DNA of 64,000 nt from the NCBI GenBank assembly GCA_017305535.1, contig JAFKKN010000005.1, positions 248,001-312,000 of the forward strand, in the 5' to 3' direction. This document shows positions 15,607-24,421 of this stretch, one piece after another. The notes under the pieces are model-generated. The model was given only the letters and a program-made list of their open reading frames with translations. It searched no databases and was not told the DNA's origin. The stretch's first letter is position 1, and each line of letters starts with the position of its first letter. The DNA comes from Hyphomicrobiales bacterium. GTDB lineage: Bacteria > Pseudomonadota > Alphaproteobacteria > Rhizobiales > Xanthobacteraceae. The position numbers and the translations under genes are program-made.

Positions 15607-16743
15607 ATGCGTCAGGAAATTCTAGTTAAGCAAAGCGAGGCAATGGCGAAGCATGGCTGGGATGCCATTGTCTCGTGTTCGCCGGAAAACTTCGCCTATG
15701 CCACGGGGTTCGTGGTGCCGTCGCAGCCGTTGTTGCGTCATCGGCATGCGATGGTGATCGTCAAGGCGGATGCCTCCGGTTCGATCTTCAGCGTCGACAT
15801 GGAGGAAACCACGGTTGCGCGAAACGATCCGACGTCGCCTGTCGTGATCTGGAAGGAATTCTCGGAAGACCCGATGCGGGTGCTGGCCGATCACCTGACG
15901 ACGCTCGGTCTTGCCCGATCGAAGATCGGTATCGAGCTGGACTATCTGCCGGCGGGAGATTTCGCGCGGTTGCAGAAGTTTCTGCCGCAAGCCGCTTTCG
16001 AGGGCGCAGAGCATGTGCTGTCGCGGCTGCGGCAGATCAAGACCAAGGACGAGGTCGCGCTGTTGCGCAGACTTTCGCGGATCGCGGATCAGGCGATCGG
16101 TGACGCGCTCGGCGCGGTGCGCGCGGGCGACAGCGAGCTCGATATCGCGGCGCATCTCACGCGCAACATCTACGAACTCGGGGCGGAGCATTTCAAGCTG
16201 CTGATCGTGGCGACGGGCGAACGCAGCCAGCTTCCGAACGTCGGTCCGACCGACCGGAAGCTGCAACGGGGCGATGTGTGCCGGGTCGAGATTTTCTCCG
16301 TGATCGGCGGCTATCAGGCGGGCGTGTGCCGCACCGCCTATGTGCAGGAGCCGCCGCCGATGGCGGAAAAGATCTGGCAGTTGATGGTGGATTGCAAGTA
16401 CCGGATTCTCGAGCAGGTCAAGCCCGGCGCCGATTGCCACGCGATCTATCTGGATTTTGTCGAGCAGTTGAAGAAGCACAATCTGCCGCCGATTTCCTTC
16501 GTCGGTCACGGCATCGGGCTGCATCTCCACGAAGATCCCTATCTCGGCGAGACGCCGTTGCTGGGTCAGCCTGGAAAGTCGGCTGCGCTTGAAGCGAACA
16601 TGGTGCTCGGGTTCGAGCCGCTTTGCTACCGCACCGGCTACGGTTTCGGCGTGCAGAACAAGGATCTGCTTCTCGTCACCGAAGCCGGCTCGGAGCTGCT
16701 CTCGGACTACACCAACACCGACCGCCTGATCAGGATCGCATAA
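15607..16743 (+). CDS. M24-family pita-bread protein without a complete metal site (creatinase/prolidase-like)
   Basis: 378 residues: creatinase N-terminal domain (~1-140) and pita-bread C-terminal domain (~145-370). Of the five M24 metal ligands only His301 (VGHGIGLHLHED) and Glu337 (LGFEPL) remain. The first Asp is Glu228, the second is Gly239 (QAGVCRT for 'SDxTRT'), and the last Glu is Lys352 (QNKDLLLVTE). The usual His in the 'xLPHx' segment is Asn211. Creatinase has also lost the metals, but this protein lacks its catalytic His too. It may be a metal-free amidase or lyase. It is 25 bases after the enolase-family gene. Confidence 0.82.
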   Translation: MRQEILVKQSEAMAKHGWDAIVSCSPENFAYATGFVVPSQPLLRHRHAMVIVKADASGSIFSVDMEETTVARNDPTSPVVIWKEFSEDPMRVLADHLTTLGLARSKIGIELDYLPAGDFARLQKFLPQAAFEGAEHVLSRLRQIKTKDEVALLRRLSRIADQAIGDALGAVRAGDSELDIAAHLTRNIYELGAEHFKLLIVATGERSQLPNVGPTDRKLQRGDVCRVEIFSVIGGYQAGVCRTAYVQEPPPMAEKIWQLMVDCKYRILEQVKPGADCHAIYLDFVEQLKKHNLPPISFVGHGIGLHLHEDPYLGETPLLGQPGKSAALEANMVLGFEPLCYRTGYGFGVQNKDLLLVTEAGSELLSDYTNTDRLIRIA

Positions 16744-16746
16744 ATC

Positions 16747-17547
16747 ATGTCCAAGGCTCCCCACATTTCGATCAAGGGGCTTTCTGTCTCGTTCAAAAGC
16801 CGAACCGGTACAGTCAATGCCTTGAACAACATCTCGCTCGATATCGCGCCGGGATCGTTCTTCACCATCGTCGGTCCCTCGGGGTGTGGGAAGACGACGC
16901 TTTTGAAAGTGTTGTCGGGCGTGCTTCAGCCGTCTGGTGGCGAAGTGCTTTTCGATGGCGTCGCCATTGACAAGAATAAGGTGCAAGGCCAGGTCGGCTA
17001 CGTCTTCCAGCGTTCGCTTTTGCTGCCGTGGCGTAATGCGCTCGACAACGTGATGCTCACGATGGAAGTAGCCCGCCGCGATATGTCGCGCGCGGACCGC
17101 GAGCGCGAAGCACGGCACTGGCTCAAGATCGCCGGCCTTGAAGGTTTCGAAAAGCGCTTTCCGCATGAACTTTCCGGTGGGATGCAGCAGCGCGTTTCGA
17201 TCTGCCGCGCGTTGGCGTTCAGGCCGAAGGTTCTGCTGATGGACGAGCCGTTCGCCGCGCTCGATGAAATCACGCGGGAGACGTTGCAGGAAGAGCTGCT
17301 CCGGCTCTGGATGCAAACCGAGACCACGGTTGTCTTCATCACGCATTCGATTCCGGAAGCTCTGCTGCTGTCCGAACAGATCGCCGTGATGTCGGCCCGC
17401 CCCGGGCGGGTGCTCGAAAGAATCGAGGTGCCGTTCCCGCGCCCGCGAGAAGAGGCGACGCGCGAGCTGCCGGAGTTCGGCGCGATGGCGGGGCATGTTC
17501 GCGGGCTTCTGCGCCATCGCGAGCCCGTAGCGGCAACAGCACAGTAG
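16747..17547 (+). CDS. ABC transporter ATPase, SsuB/TauB-like
   Basis: 266-residue ATPase with Walker A GPSGCGKTT (~41-49), Q-loop YVFQRSLLLPWR, signature LSGGMQQR (~143-150), Walker B VLLMDEP and switch His (FITHSIPEA). It belongs to the nitrate/sulfonate/taurine importer group. It begins three bases after the stop of the M24 gene and works with the permease at 17557 and the binding protein at 18384. Confidence 0.92.
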   Translation: MSKAPHISIKGLSVSFKSRTGTVNALNNISLDIAPGSFFTIVGPSGCGKTTLLKVLSGVLQPSGGEVLFDGVAIDKNKVQGQVGYVFQRSLLLPWRNALDNVMLTMEVARRDMSRADREREARHWLKIAGLEGFEKRFPHELSGGMQQRVSICRALAFRPKVLLMDEPFAALDEITRETLQEELLRLWMQTETTVVFITHSIPEALLLSEQIAVMSARPGRVLERIEVPFPRPREEATRELPEFGAMAGHVRGLLRHREPVAATAQ

Positions 17548-17556
17548 GGGGCCAGC

Positions 17557-18330
17557 ATGTATCGAGTGGGCGTTACGGTTGGGCAGATACTGGTCTTTCT
17601 GCTGTTTTTCGCCATCTGGGAAGGAATTGTCGATTTCTTCCATATCAAGCCCGTCATTCTGCCGCCGCCAAGCCGCATCGCCGAGGTGATGTGGGAGCAG
17701 CGCGCGCTGCTGCTGACGAACACATGGCCGACCTTCGTGGCGATTTCGCTCGGTTTCATCTATGCGGTCGTCACGGGCTTCGTGATTGCCGTCGGCATTG
17801 CCTATTCGCGGATCGTGCGCGAACTGACCTATCCATTCCTCGTCACCGCGCAGATTCTGCCGAAGATTGCCTTCGCGCCGCTGTTTCTGATCTGGTTCGG
17901 TTTCGGGTTGACGCCGAAGATCGTGATCGCGGCCCTGATCGCGTTCTTCCCCGTCGTCATCAACACGGCGAAGGGATTGTCGTCCGTCGATAGCGAGCTG
18001 CTCCAGTATATGGATTCGCTCGGCGCGAGCGGATGGGAGAAATTCACCAAAATCAGTCTGCCCTGGGCGATGCCGTACTTCTTTGCGGCGCTGAAAATCT
18101 CCATCACGCTGGCGATCGTCGGGGCGGTGGTTGGTGAGTTCGTCGCCGCTGGCGAAGGTCTCGGCTACATCATCAACGCTTCGAATATCTCTCTTGATAC
18201 CGAACTGATGTTCGCGGCCATCGTGGCGATGAGTCTGCTCGGCATCGTGCTGTTTCTGGTGATCGTCGCGGCCGAGCGGTTGTTCGTCAACGGTGTCGAG
18301 GAGAACGGCGGCGTTCAGGCAACGATGTAG
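17557..18330 (+). CDS. ABC transporter permease, SsuC/TauC-like
   Basis: 257-residue permease with about six membrane segments. The cytoplasmic coupling loop follows the family EAA pattern (MDSLGASGWEKFTKISLPWAMPYF, with the conserved Gly and LP). It is ten bases after the ATPase gene and forms the channel of the importer. GGGGG lies upstream of ATG 17557. Confidence 0.92.
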   Translation: MYRVGVTVGQILVFLLFFAIWEGIVDFFHIKPVILPPPSRIAEVMWEQRALLLTNTWPTFVAISLGFIYAVVTGFVIAVGIAYSRIVRELTYPFLVTAQILPKIAFAPLFLIWFGFGLTPKIVIAALIAFFPVVINTAKGLSSVDSELLQYMDSLGASGWEKFTKISLPWAMPYFFAALKISITLAIVGAVVGEFVAAGEGLGYIINASNISLDTELMFAAIVAMSLLGIVLFLVIVAAERLFVNGVEENGGVQATM

Positions 18331-18383
18331 CGGGAAGCGGAACCCACCCGATAACAACAACGTATCATCGACAGGAGGAATCC

Positions 18384-19364
18384 ATGGTTTGTTTGCCCAA
18401 AAGCTTGCTGGCGTCGATCGCGGCGATCAGCATCGGTCTTTGCAGCACCTCGGCATCTGCGCTTGATAAAGTGAAATTGCGTCTCGATTGGGTGTTCGGT
18501 GCGGAGCACGCGCCGATCTTCCTGGCGATGGAGAAGGGTTTCTTCAAGGACGAGGGCATCGATGTCACCGTACTCCCTGGAGAGGGCTCGTCGGTGACGG
18601 CGAAGCTGGTCGGCAACCGGGATGCCGATTTCGGCTATGCGACGGCGGATCAGGTTCTGATCGGCGCGGCGCGTGGTTTGCCGATCGTCGCGACCGCCGT
18701 GGTGCTTCAGCAGAACCCGACTGCGTTCATCTTCAAGACGTCGGCTAACATCAAGGACGTCAGGACGGATCTCTACGGCAAGACGCTCGGCATTCAGCTC
18801 AAGAGCAACACCGGGCGGCAGTGGGAAGCGCTGAAGAAGTCGCTGAAACTCGATCCGACCAAGTTCAAGGAAGTGCCGGCCGATGGCGCATTGGTGCCGC
18901 TGATCGCATCCAATCGGATCGACGTCGGTGTCGGTTTCTACTTCAACGATGCGCTGAAGCTCAAGGCGAGCGGCGAGGACGTCAGCTGGATCGGCTTCGA
19001 GGGTCTTGGCGTCAAGATGTACTCGACCTCGGTGCTGACCAACGAGGCGTTGATCAAGGAAAAGCCGGATCTGGTGAAGCGCTTCAACAAAGCCTTCCTC
19101 AAGGGTTGGAGCTACTCGCTGGAGCATCCGAAGGAAGCCTATGACGCCTTCGTCAAGGCCAACCCGTCCACCGACAAGGTCTATGCCGAACTGAAACTGC
19201 CAGAAGTTCTGAAGCTGACGCAGTCCGACGACGTCAAGGCCGGAGGCCTGGGCAGTTCGACGAAAGCCGGCTGGGAAAGCCTGCAGGATCAACTGATCGG
19301 GATGGAAATGATGAAGAGCAAGGTGGACGTCGACACCGTCTTCACCAACGACTTCATCAAGTAA
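18384..19364 (+). CDS. ABC transporter substrate-binding protein, NMT1/THI5-like
   Basis: 326 residues. The signal peptide (residues 1-26, ending STSASA) is followed by KLRLDWVFGAEHAPIFLAME, the classic N-terminal strand of THI5/NMT1 pyrimidine-precursor and nitrate/sulfonate binding proteins, then DFGYATADQVLIGAARGLP. GDG, GLG and similar loops likely shape the ligand pocket. AGGAGGAATCC gives an ideal ribosome site for ATG 18384. It delivers the unknown substrate to the permease/ATPase pair encoded just upstream. The 'RLDWVFGAEH' type often binds small nitrogenous heterocycles or amino compounds, but the ligand is not assigned. Confidence 0.9.
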   Translation: MVCLPKSLLASIAAISIGLCSTSASALDKVKLRLDWVFGAEHAPIFLAMEKGFFKDEGIDVTVLPGEGSSVTAKLVGNRDADFGYATADQVLIGAARGLPIVATAVVLQQNPTAFIFKTSANIKDVRTDLYGKTLGIQLKSNTGRQWEALKKSLKLDPTKFKEVPADGALVPLIASNRIDVGVGFYFNDALKLKASGEDVSWIGFEGLGVKMYSTSVLTNEALIKEKPDLVKRFNKAFLKGWSYSLEHPKEAYDAFVKANPSTDKVYAELKLPEVLKLTQSDDVKAGGLGSSTKAGWESLQDQLIGMEMMKSKVDVDTVFTNDFIK

Positions 19365-19413
19365 CACCGCACCTCGAACTGACGTGCCCGGCGAACGAAT
19401 GGGATCGAACGAT

Positions 19414-20487
19414 ATGGTCAATGATATTCTGATACTGGGCACGGGATACTTCGCGGAAATCATGATCTGCGATCTCGCGTCCACCGCGAAGGCACCGCTT
19501 CATGTGCTGGTAGGTGGCCGCAACGTGGAACGGATGACCTGGCTCGCCGAAGCCGGGCGGTCGCGGGCGGCGATTTTCGGCACGCCGGTGACGTTTGGAA
19601 CGCTCAAGGTTGACTCCGGTTCGCCGGAGTCGATCGGCGAGGCGCTTGCCAAGACCAATCCGCGCATCGTCGTTCAGTCGGCGTCATTGCAATCGCCGTG
19701 GAAGGTGGATCGCATGGATTCCGAGTGGTCACGGCTGGTTGCCGAAGCCGGATTCGGAATGACCATCGCGTTCCACTCCGTGCTGCCGTCGCGCACCGCG
19801 AAAGCTGTGCGGGCGGCGGGGTCGGATATCACCTTCGTCAACACTTGTTATCCCGACGGCGTCAACCAGGTGCTGCATCGCGCCGGGCTGCCGATTACGA
19901 CCGGCGTCGGCAATATCGCGATCTACGCGGCGGTGATTGCCGCGTTGCTGCCCGCGGAGCAGCGTGGCTCGCTGCGTGTGCTGGGGCATCACCAGCATCT
20001 CGTGCAGTGGCGCAAGCCGGGCACCGAGCGCACCGGCGCGCCGGTGCGCGCGTGGGTGGGCGAGAACGAGATTCCGAACGTCGACGATATGACGCGGCAC
20101 GTGCAATTGCCTTATCGCGATCTCAATGCGATCTCGGGTGCATCGGCGGTTCCGGTGCTGCGGGCGCTTGCCGGCCATGGCGATATCCTGGCGCATGTTC
20201 CCGGTCCGGGCGGACTTCCCGGCGGTTATCCGGTGCGGGTGTCGGCGGGACGTGTGGCGCTTGATCTGCCGAAGGGCCTGACGCGCGAGGCTGCGATCGC
20301 CTGGAATCGCGGATTTGAGGATGCCGACGGCGTGAGCATCTCGGACGATGGGCGTGTGACATATTCCGAACGGGCGAGACATGCGCTCGCGGCTTATTCC
20401 CCCACGCTTGCTGCCGGGTTCAACGTCGCTGATGTAGAGGCTGCGGCGGCGGAGCTCAGCGAATTGCGGGCCAGACTCGGCGGCTGA
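19414..20487 (+). CDS. NAD(P)-binding Rossmann-fold protein (saccharopine-dehydrogenase-like)
   Basis: 357 residues. The start ILILGTGYFAE gives a GxGxxA nucleotide-binding loop, followed by HVLVGGRNVERMTWLAE, where Arg after the second strand suggests NADP. VVQSASLQSPW and AFHSVLPSRTAKAV resemble saccharopine-reductase or dihydrodipicolinate-reductase-type dehydrogenases acting on imines. I cannot name the exact family. ATG 19414 is chosen because GGGA lies nine bases upstream; GTG 19384 and ATG 19399 are alternatives. The context suggests it reduces or oxidises an intermediate of the imported compound. Confidence 0.65.
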   Translation: MVNDILILGTGYFAEIMICDLASTAKAPLHVLVGGRNVERMTWLAEAGRSRAAIFGTPVTFGTLKVDSGSPESIGEALAKTNPRIVVQSASLQSPWKVDRMDSEWSRLVAEAGFGMTIAFHSVLPSRTAKAVRAAGSDITFVNTCYPDGVNQVLHRAGLPITTGVGNIAIYAAVIAALLPAEQRGSLRVLGHHQHLVQWRKPGTERTGAPVRAWVGENEIPNVDDMTRHVQLPYRDLNAISGASAVPVLRALAGHGDILAHVPGPGGLPGGYPVRVSAGRVALDLPKGLTREAAIAWNRGFEDADGVSISDDGRVTYSERARHALAAYSPTLAAGFNVADVEAAAAELSELRARLGG

Positions 20488-20493
20488 GTCGTG

Positions 20494-21270
20494 ATGATGG
20501 CTGTCGATGAGCTTCCTCTCATGCCGTCGTTTCGGCTGGACGGCCGACGTGCGCTTGTCACGGGCGCCGGGCGCGGCATCGGGCTTGCCGCCGCCACCGC
20601 TTTGGCCGGTGCCGGCGCTGACGTGACCCTTTGCGCGCGGACCCGTGACGAGATCGAGATCGTCGCGGCGGCGATCAATGGTCAGGGCGGGAAGGCCACG
20701 GCGCTTCCTTTGGATGTCGCCGACGATGTCGCCGTTGCCGAGGCGCTGCGGGATCAGGCGCCGTTCGATATCCTGCTCAATAATGCCGGGATCAATCGGC
20801 CGGGGGCTCTTATCGATGTCGGGCTCGATGATTTCGATGCGGTGTTCGATCTCAACGTCAGGGCCGTCTTCCACCTGACGCGGCTGGTGGTGGCGAAATT
20901 GCTCGCCGCCGGCAGGAGTGGTTCGATCATCAATGTGTCGTCGCAGCTCGGTCATGTCGGAGCAAGCGACCGATCGATCTATGTCACGTCGAAGTTCGCA
21001 ATCGAGGGGCTGACCAAGGCTCTTGCCGTCGAACTTGGCCCGCGCGGCATTCGCGTCAATGCGATCGCGCCGACGTTTATCGATACGCCGCTGACGCGAT
21101 CTTACGGTCTTGACGAGACCCAGCTCGCAGCGCTCTCGACCAAGATCAAGCTCGGGCGGATCGGCCGCGTTGAAGATCTGATGGGAGCAGTGGTGTTTCT
21201 GGCGTCGGACGCATCGGCGCTGGTGACTGGCACTTCGCTGGTGGTGGATGGCGGATGGACCGCGGATTGA
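20494..21270 (+). CDS. Short-chain dehydrogenase/reductase (SDR)
   Basis: 258-residue classical SDR with the cofactor loop TGAGRGIG (~24-31), the stabilising LLNNAGINRPG, catalytic Ser in INVSSQLGHVG and Tyr-x-x-x-Lys in YVTSKFA (~169-173), and the C-terminal DGGWTAD. CARTRDE after the second strand suggests NADP preference. It follows the upstream gene by six bases and probably oxidises or reduces a hydroxyl group of the pathway substrate. GTG 20491, ATG 20494 and ATG 20497 are adjacent possible starts. Confidence 0.9.
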   Translation: MMAVDELPLMPSFRLDGRRALVTGAGRGIGLAAATALAGAGADVTLCARTRDEIEIVAAAINGQGGKATALPLDVADDVAVAEALRDQAPFDILLNNAGINRPGALIDVGLDDFDAVFDLNVRAVFHLTRLVVAKLLAAGRSGSIINVSSQLGHVGASDRSIYVTSKFAIEGLTKALAVELGPRGIRVNAIAPTFIDTPLTRSYGLDETQLAALSTKIKLGRIGRVEDLMGAVVFLASDASALVTGTSLVVDGGWTAD

Positions 21271-21341
21271 AGTGATCGCGCATAAGTCGCGAACGATCAC
21301 GCTGACACGACACGGCTGACGCACATGACGAGGACATGGCC

Positions 21342-22424
21342 ATGAAGATTCTGGTGATTGGCGCTGGCGCTGGCGGAGCCGCCGCCACGGTCGAACTCTC
21401 GCTTGCCGGGCACGACGTGACATTGTGGAATCGCTCGCCGCAAACCCTGGAGCCATTCAAGGTCAACGGCGTTGCTTATGACGGTGTGCTGGGTGAAGGC
21501 GTGATCAAGCCGGCCGGCATTACGGCGATCCTGCGCGATGCCATTCGCGGGGTTGATGCGGCGCTTGTCACCTTGCCGACATTCTCTCATGGTGCGGTCG
21601 CACGGGCTCTCGCGGAGGCGGGCTGGTCCGCAACCGCGCCGGTCATTCTCAATCCGGGCCATACTGGCGGCGCGCTCGAATTTCACGAGACCTATCGCAG
21701 GGCCGGCGCGCCCCCGCCGCCGATCGCCGAATTCTCGACGCTGACATATGTGGCGCGCAAGTATCAGCCCGATCACGTGACGGTATCTGGCCGTGCGGGG
21801 CGCATCCGGGTGGCGGCCTTGCCAGGTGGCGCGGCAGCGTTGGCTGCGGCACGGACGCTCTACCCGGCCGCATATGATACGGGCGATGTGCTGGCGAGCG
21901 ATCTGTCGAACGTCAATATGATTCTGCATCCGCCGGGCGCGGTCCTCGCCGCGGCGTGGGTCGAGGCGACGCACGGCGACTTCACGTTTTACGTCGAGGG
22001 CATGACGCCCGGCGTGGTTCGGGTGATGGCCGCACTCGACAACGAGCGCCGAGCCGTTGCGGCGGCATTCGGTCACGATCTTCCGACCGTGATCGAAGAA
22101 ATGCGGGCCATCGGCACGGTTTCTGCTGAAGCCGCGGCTGATGACTACCGTGCCGCGATCTCCGAGGGTGAAGCCAATCGACGGATAAGGGCGCCTGATG
22201 CCCTGACCCATCGATACTATGTCGAGGACTTCAGCTATGGTCTGACGCCGTTCCTCGCTCTCGCCTCGATCGCAGAAGTCCGGACACCCGTCGCGGCAGC
22301 ATTGTCGTTGCTTGGCGATGCGGCATGCGGCGTGACGCCGGATGCCGGCCGAACCGCCGAGCGCATGGGAATCGCGGGTCTCTCTCGCGACGAGCTGCTG
22401 CGCCGTGTCCGTGGTGCGAACTAG
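21342..22424 (+). CDS. Opine dehydrogenase-like (octopine/nopaline dehydrogenase family)
   Basis: 360 residues. N-terminal NAD(P) domain KILVIGAGAGGAAATVEL, middle NPGHTGGALEF and a C-terminal all-helical opine-dehydrogenase domain with NMILHPPGAVLAA and DALTHRYYVEDFSYGL. The last is a diagnostic block in which His and Asp act in catalysis. Enzymes of this fold couple a keto acid and an amino acid to an N-carboxyalkyl amino acid, or cleave one oxidatively. GAGGA seven bases before ATG 21342 favours it over ATG 21336. In a catabolic operon with an importer, the oxidative direction is more likely. Confidence 0.82.
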   Translation: MKILVIGAGAGGAAATVELSLAGHDVTLWNRSPQTLEPFKVNGVAYDGVLGEGVIKPAGITAILRDAIRGVDAALVTLPTFSHGAVARALAEAGWSATAPVILNPGHTGGALEFHETYRRAGAPPPPIAEFSTLTYVARKYQPDHVTVSGRAGRIRVAALPGGAAALAAARTLYPAAYDTGDVLASDLSNVNMILHPPGAVLAAAWVEATHGDFTFYVEGMTPGVVRVMAALDNERRAVAAAFGHDLPTVIEEMRAIGTVSAEAAADDYRAAISEGEANRRIRAPDALTHRYYVEDFSYGLTPFLALASIAEVRTPVAAALSLLGDAACGVTPDAGRTAERMGIAGLSRDELLRRVRGAN

Positions 22425-22436
22425 GCGGCTGCGAAC

Positions 22437-23591
22437 ATGGCGCGACTGGAGAGTCTGATCACGATCGACGACATGCGCGAGGCGGCCCGCCGGGCGTTAC
22501 CGCGCATGTTGTTCGATTTCGTGGACGGTGGAGCTGGTGACGAGGTCACCAAACACCGTAACTCAGCCGGCTTCGCCGCTCATGCCCTGATGGCGCGTGC
22601 GTTGGCAGGCCGCGAAAGCCGCGACCAGAGCCGGGTTCTGTTTGGGCGCCGGATCGAAAGCCCGGTGCTTGTCGCGCCCACCGGCTCATCCGGTCTGCTC
22701 TGGCCGCGCGGCGAGGCGCAGGTTGCCAGGGCCTGTGCCAAGGCCGGCACGATCATGACCGTCAGCGCCGGCTCGACACTGTCGATTGAAGATATCGCGG
22801 ATGCCGCGCCGGGACCGAAATGGCTGCAAATCTTCATCTACAAGGATCGCGGCATTACCCGCGCGTTTGCCGAACGGGCACGCGCGTCGGGGTACGAGGC
22901 TCTCACATTGACGGTCGACTGCCCTTTGCTGGGACGTCGCGAGCGCGATGTTCGTAACGGATTCACTATCAATCCGAAGCTCGGCTTTTCCACCATGGTG
23001 GATGCCGCCCTGCATCCCGGCTGGTGGATGCGGATGGCGCGAACGCCACGGGTGACATTCAAGAATTTTGAAGCCTATGGCGGTGGTAGCGTCGTCGATA
23101 TGGCGCGGTATATCTCGACATTGATCGATCCGGCGGTACGTTGGAGCGATGTCGCGTGGCTTCGTTCGATCTGGGATGGCCCACTGATCATCAAAGGAGT
23201 TTTGCGCGGAGAAGATGCGATCAAGGCGCTCGATTCCGGTTGCGATGCGGTTCAGGTTTCCAATCACGGCGGACGACAGTTCGATCAGACGCTGGGCGCC
23301 ATTGAAGCGCTGGAAGAAATCGTCGATGCCGTCGCCGGGCGCGTGCCGGTGCTTCTGGACGGCGGCATCCGGCGGGGCACCGACGTGCTCAAAGCGATCG
23401 CGTTGGGGGCGCAGGCGGTTCTGATCGGGCGGTCGCATCTGTGGGGACTGTCCATAGCCGGCGAGGCTGGCGTCAAACATGCTCTCGATCTGCTGCGGGA
23501 GGAGATCGATCTGGCCATGGCGATCGGCGGCTTCGGTTCACTCGATGAAGTGGATCGCAGCGCCGTACGGCGCGTGCGCCCTCCATCCTGA
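22437..23591 (+). CDS. FMN-dependent 2-hydroxyacid dehydrogenase (LldD/mandelate dehydrogenase type)
   Basis: 384-residue TIM-barrel flavoenzyme. Key residues are visible: APTGSSGLLWPRGE, LTVDCPLLGRRERD, IIKGVLRGEDA (active Lys) and VSNHGGRQFD, which holds the catalytic His and substrate-binding Arg. LLDGGIRRGTDVLKA binds the FMN phosphate. It oxidises an L-2-hydroxy acid to the 2-keto acid; lactate, glycolate and mandelate are typical substrates of relatives. It lies 12 bases after the opine dehydrogenase-like gene and could make or use the keto acid that enzyme works on. Confidence 0.88.
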   Translation: MARLESLITIDDMREAARRALPRMLFDFVDGGAGDEVTKHRNSAGFAAHALMARALAGRESRDQSRVLFGRRIESPVLVAPTGSSGLLWPRGEAQVARACAKAGTIMTVSAGSTLSIEDIADAAPGPKWLQIFIYKDRGITRAFAERARASGYEALTLTVDCPLLGRRERDVRNGFTINPKLGFSTMVDAALHPGWWMRMARTPRVTFKNFEAYGGGSVVDMARYISTLIDPAVRWSDVAWLRSIWDGPLIIKGVLRGEDAIKALDSGCDAVQVSNHGGRQFDQTLGAIEALEEIVDAVAGRVPVLLDGGIRRGTDVLKAIALGAQAVLIGRSHLWGLSIAGEAGVKHALDLLREEIDLAMAIGGFGSLDEVDRSAVRRVRPPS

Positions 23592-23694
23592 GCGCGGCTC
23601 AATCGCGATGGAACAACTCCATTGACGCCTCATCACCGCATGATCGGCGCTGTTTCGCTACCCCACCAATCAAGCAATAGACCATGAGAGAAGG

Positions 23695-24174
23695 ATGACC
23701 ATCATCATGACGAGCGTTCAGGATCGACTGAAACAGCTTGGGATCGAATTGCCGCGGCCTTCGGTCCCGTCGGCGAATTATGTGCCGTTTCGGCGGATCG
23801 GGGATCTGCTGCTTGTTTCCGGACAAGTGCCTTCCAAGGATGGCAAGGATCTCTTTGTCGGACAATTAGGTGCGGACATTTCGCTCGAACAGGGGCAGGC
23901 GGCGGCGCGACTCTGCGCGATCAATCTGCTGGCGCAGGTTAACACGGCGCTGGACGGCAATCTCGAGCGCGTGCGGTCCGTGGTGCGTCTCGGGGGTTTC
24001 GTCAACGCGGTTGCCGGATTCGGCGATCATCCGAAAGTCATCAATGGTGCGTCGGATTTGATGGTCGCGGTGTTCGGCGATGCGGGAAAACATGTGCGGG
24101 TGGCGGTCGGCTCGTCGTCGCTGCCGCGCAATGTGCCCGTGGAAGTCGAAGGCATGTTCGAAGTCACCGGTTGA
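23695..24174 (+). CDS. RidA/YjgF/YER057c-family enamine/imine deaminase
   Basis: 159 residues, longer than E. coli RidA but with the family core: GDLLLVSGQVP, LNGNLERVRSVVRLGGFVNAV-like strand-helix-strand and HVRVAVGSSSLPRNVPVEVE, which contains the conserved Arg and Glu of the substrate pocket. RidA proteins hydrolyse reactive 2-aminoacrylate-type enamines or imines. In this operon it may clear an imine released when an N-substituted amino acid is oxidised. GAGAAGG precedes ATG 23695; ATG 23707 is an alternative. It appears to be the last gene of the operon. Confidence 0.85.
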   Translation: MTIIMTSVQDRLKQLGIELPRPSVPSANYVPFRRIGDLLLVSGQVPSKDGKDLFVGQLGADISLEQGQAAARLCAINLLAQVNTALDGNLERVRSVVRLGGFVNAVAGFGDHPKVINGASDLMVAVFGDAGKHVRVAVGSSSLPRNVPVEVEGMFEVTG

Positions 24175-24249
24175 TACCCAACGACAGAGGCGGAGGGGGC
24201 AATGATCGGGAGATGCTTGTGCCTTGATATTTGGTCGGGTCGGCGGCGG

Positions 24250-24274
24250 CCGGCCAATCTCTGATTTTGGCCGG
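24250..24274 (+). terminator. Possible terminator hairpin after ridA
   Basis: CCGGCCAA and TTGGCCGG form an 8-bp stem with a 9-base loop about 75 bases after the ridA stop. The following T-run is poor (CTGTTTG after a second small ATATCCGG palindrome), so termination may be weak. The rest of 24175-24421 shows no gene. Confidence 0.4.
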
Positions 24275-24421
24275 ATATCCGGCTGTTTGAAACTGCGAGG
24301 GCAATTCCTTTCGGCTGGATTGCCGCATCAGCGTCAAGTAATCTTCGCAGATTGTATCCATGAGGCTGGCGAGGTCGCTGCCGTGGAGCTTGCCGAGTTC
24401 TTGAGAGAGTGAGGAAGTTAG

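Noticed and set aside
15622-18360. 912-residue open frame on the - strand opposite the M24/ABC genes
   Set aside because: Arg/His-rich translation with no recognisable domain; it is an antisense shadow of well-supported genes caused by GC-rich third positions.
19729-21456. 575-residue open frame on the - strand opposite the Rossmann protein and SDR genes
   Set aside because: No motif, and the + strand frames carry complete SDR and nucleotide-binding signatures.
24221-24240. Possible second half-site for the GntR operator (TTGATATTTGGTC)
   Set aside because: Only partly similar to ATTTGATCACA and not symmetric; too weak to list.
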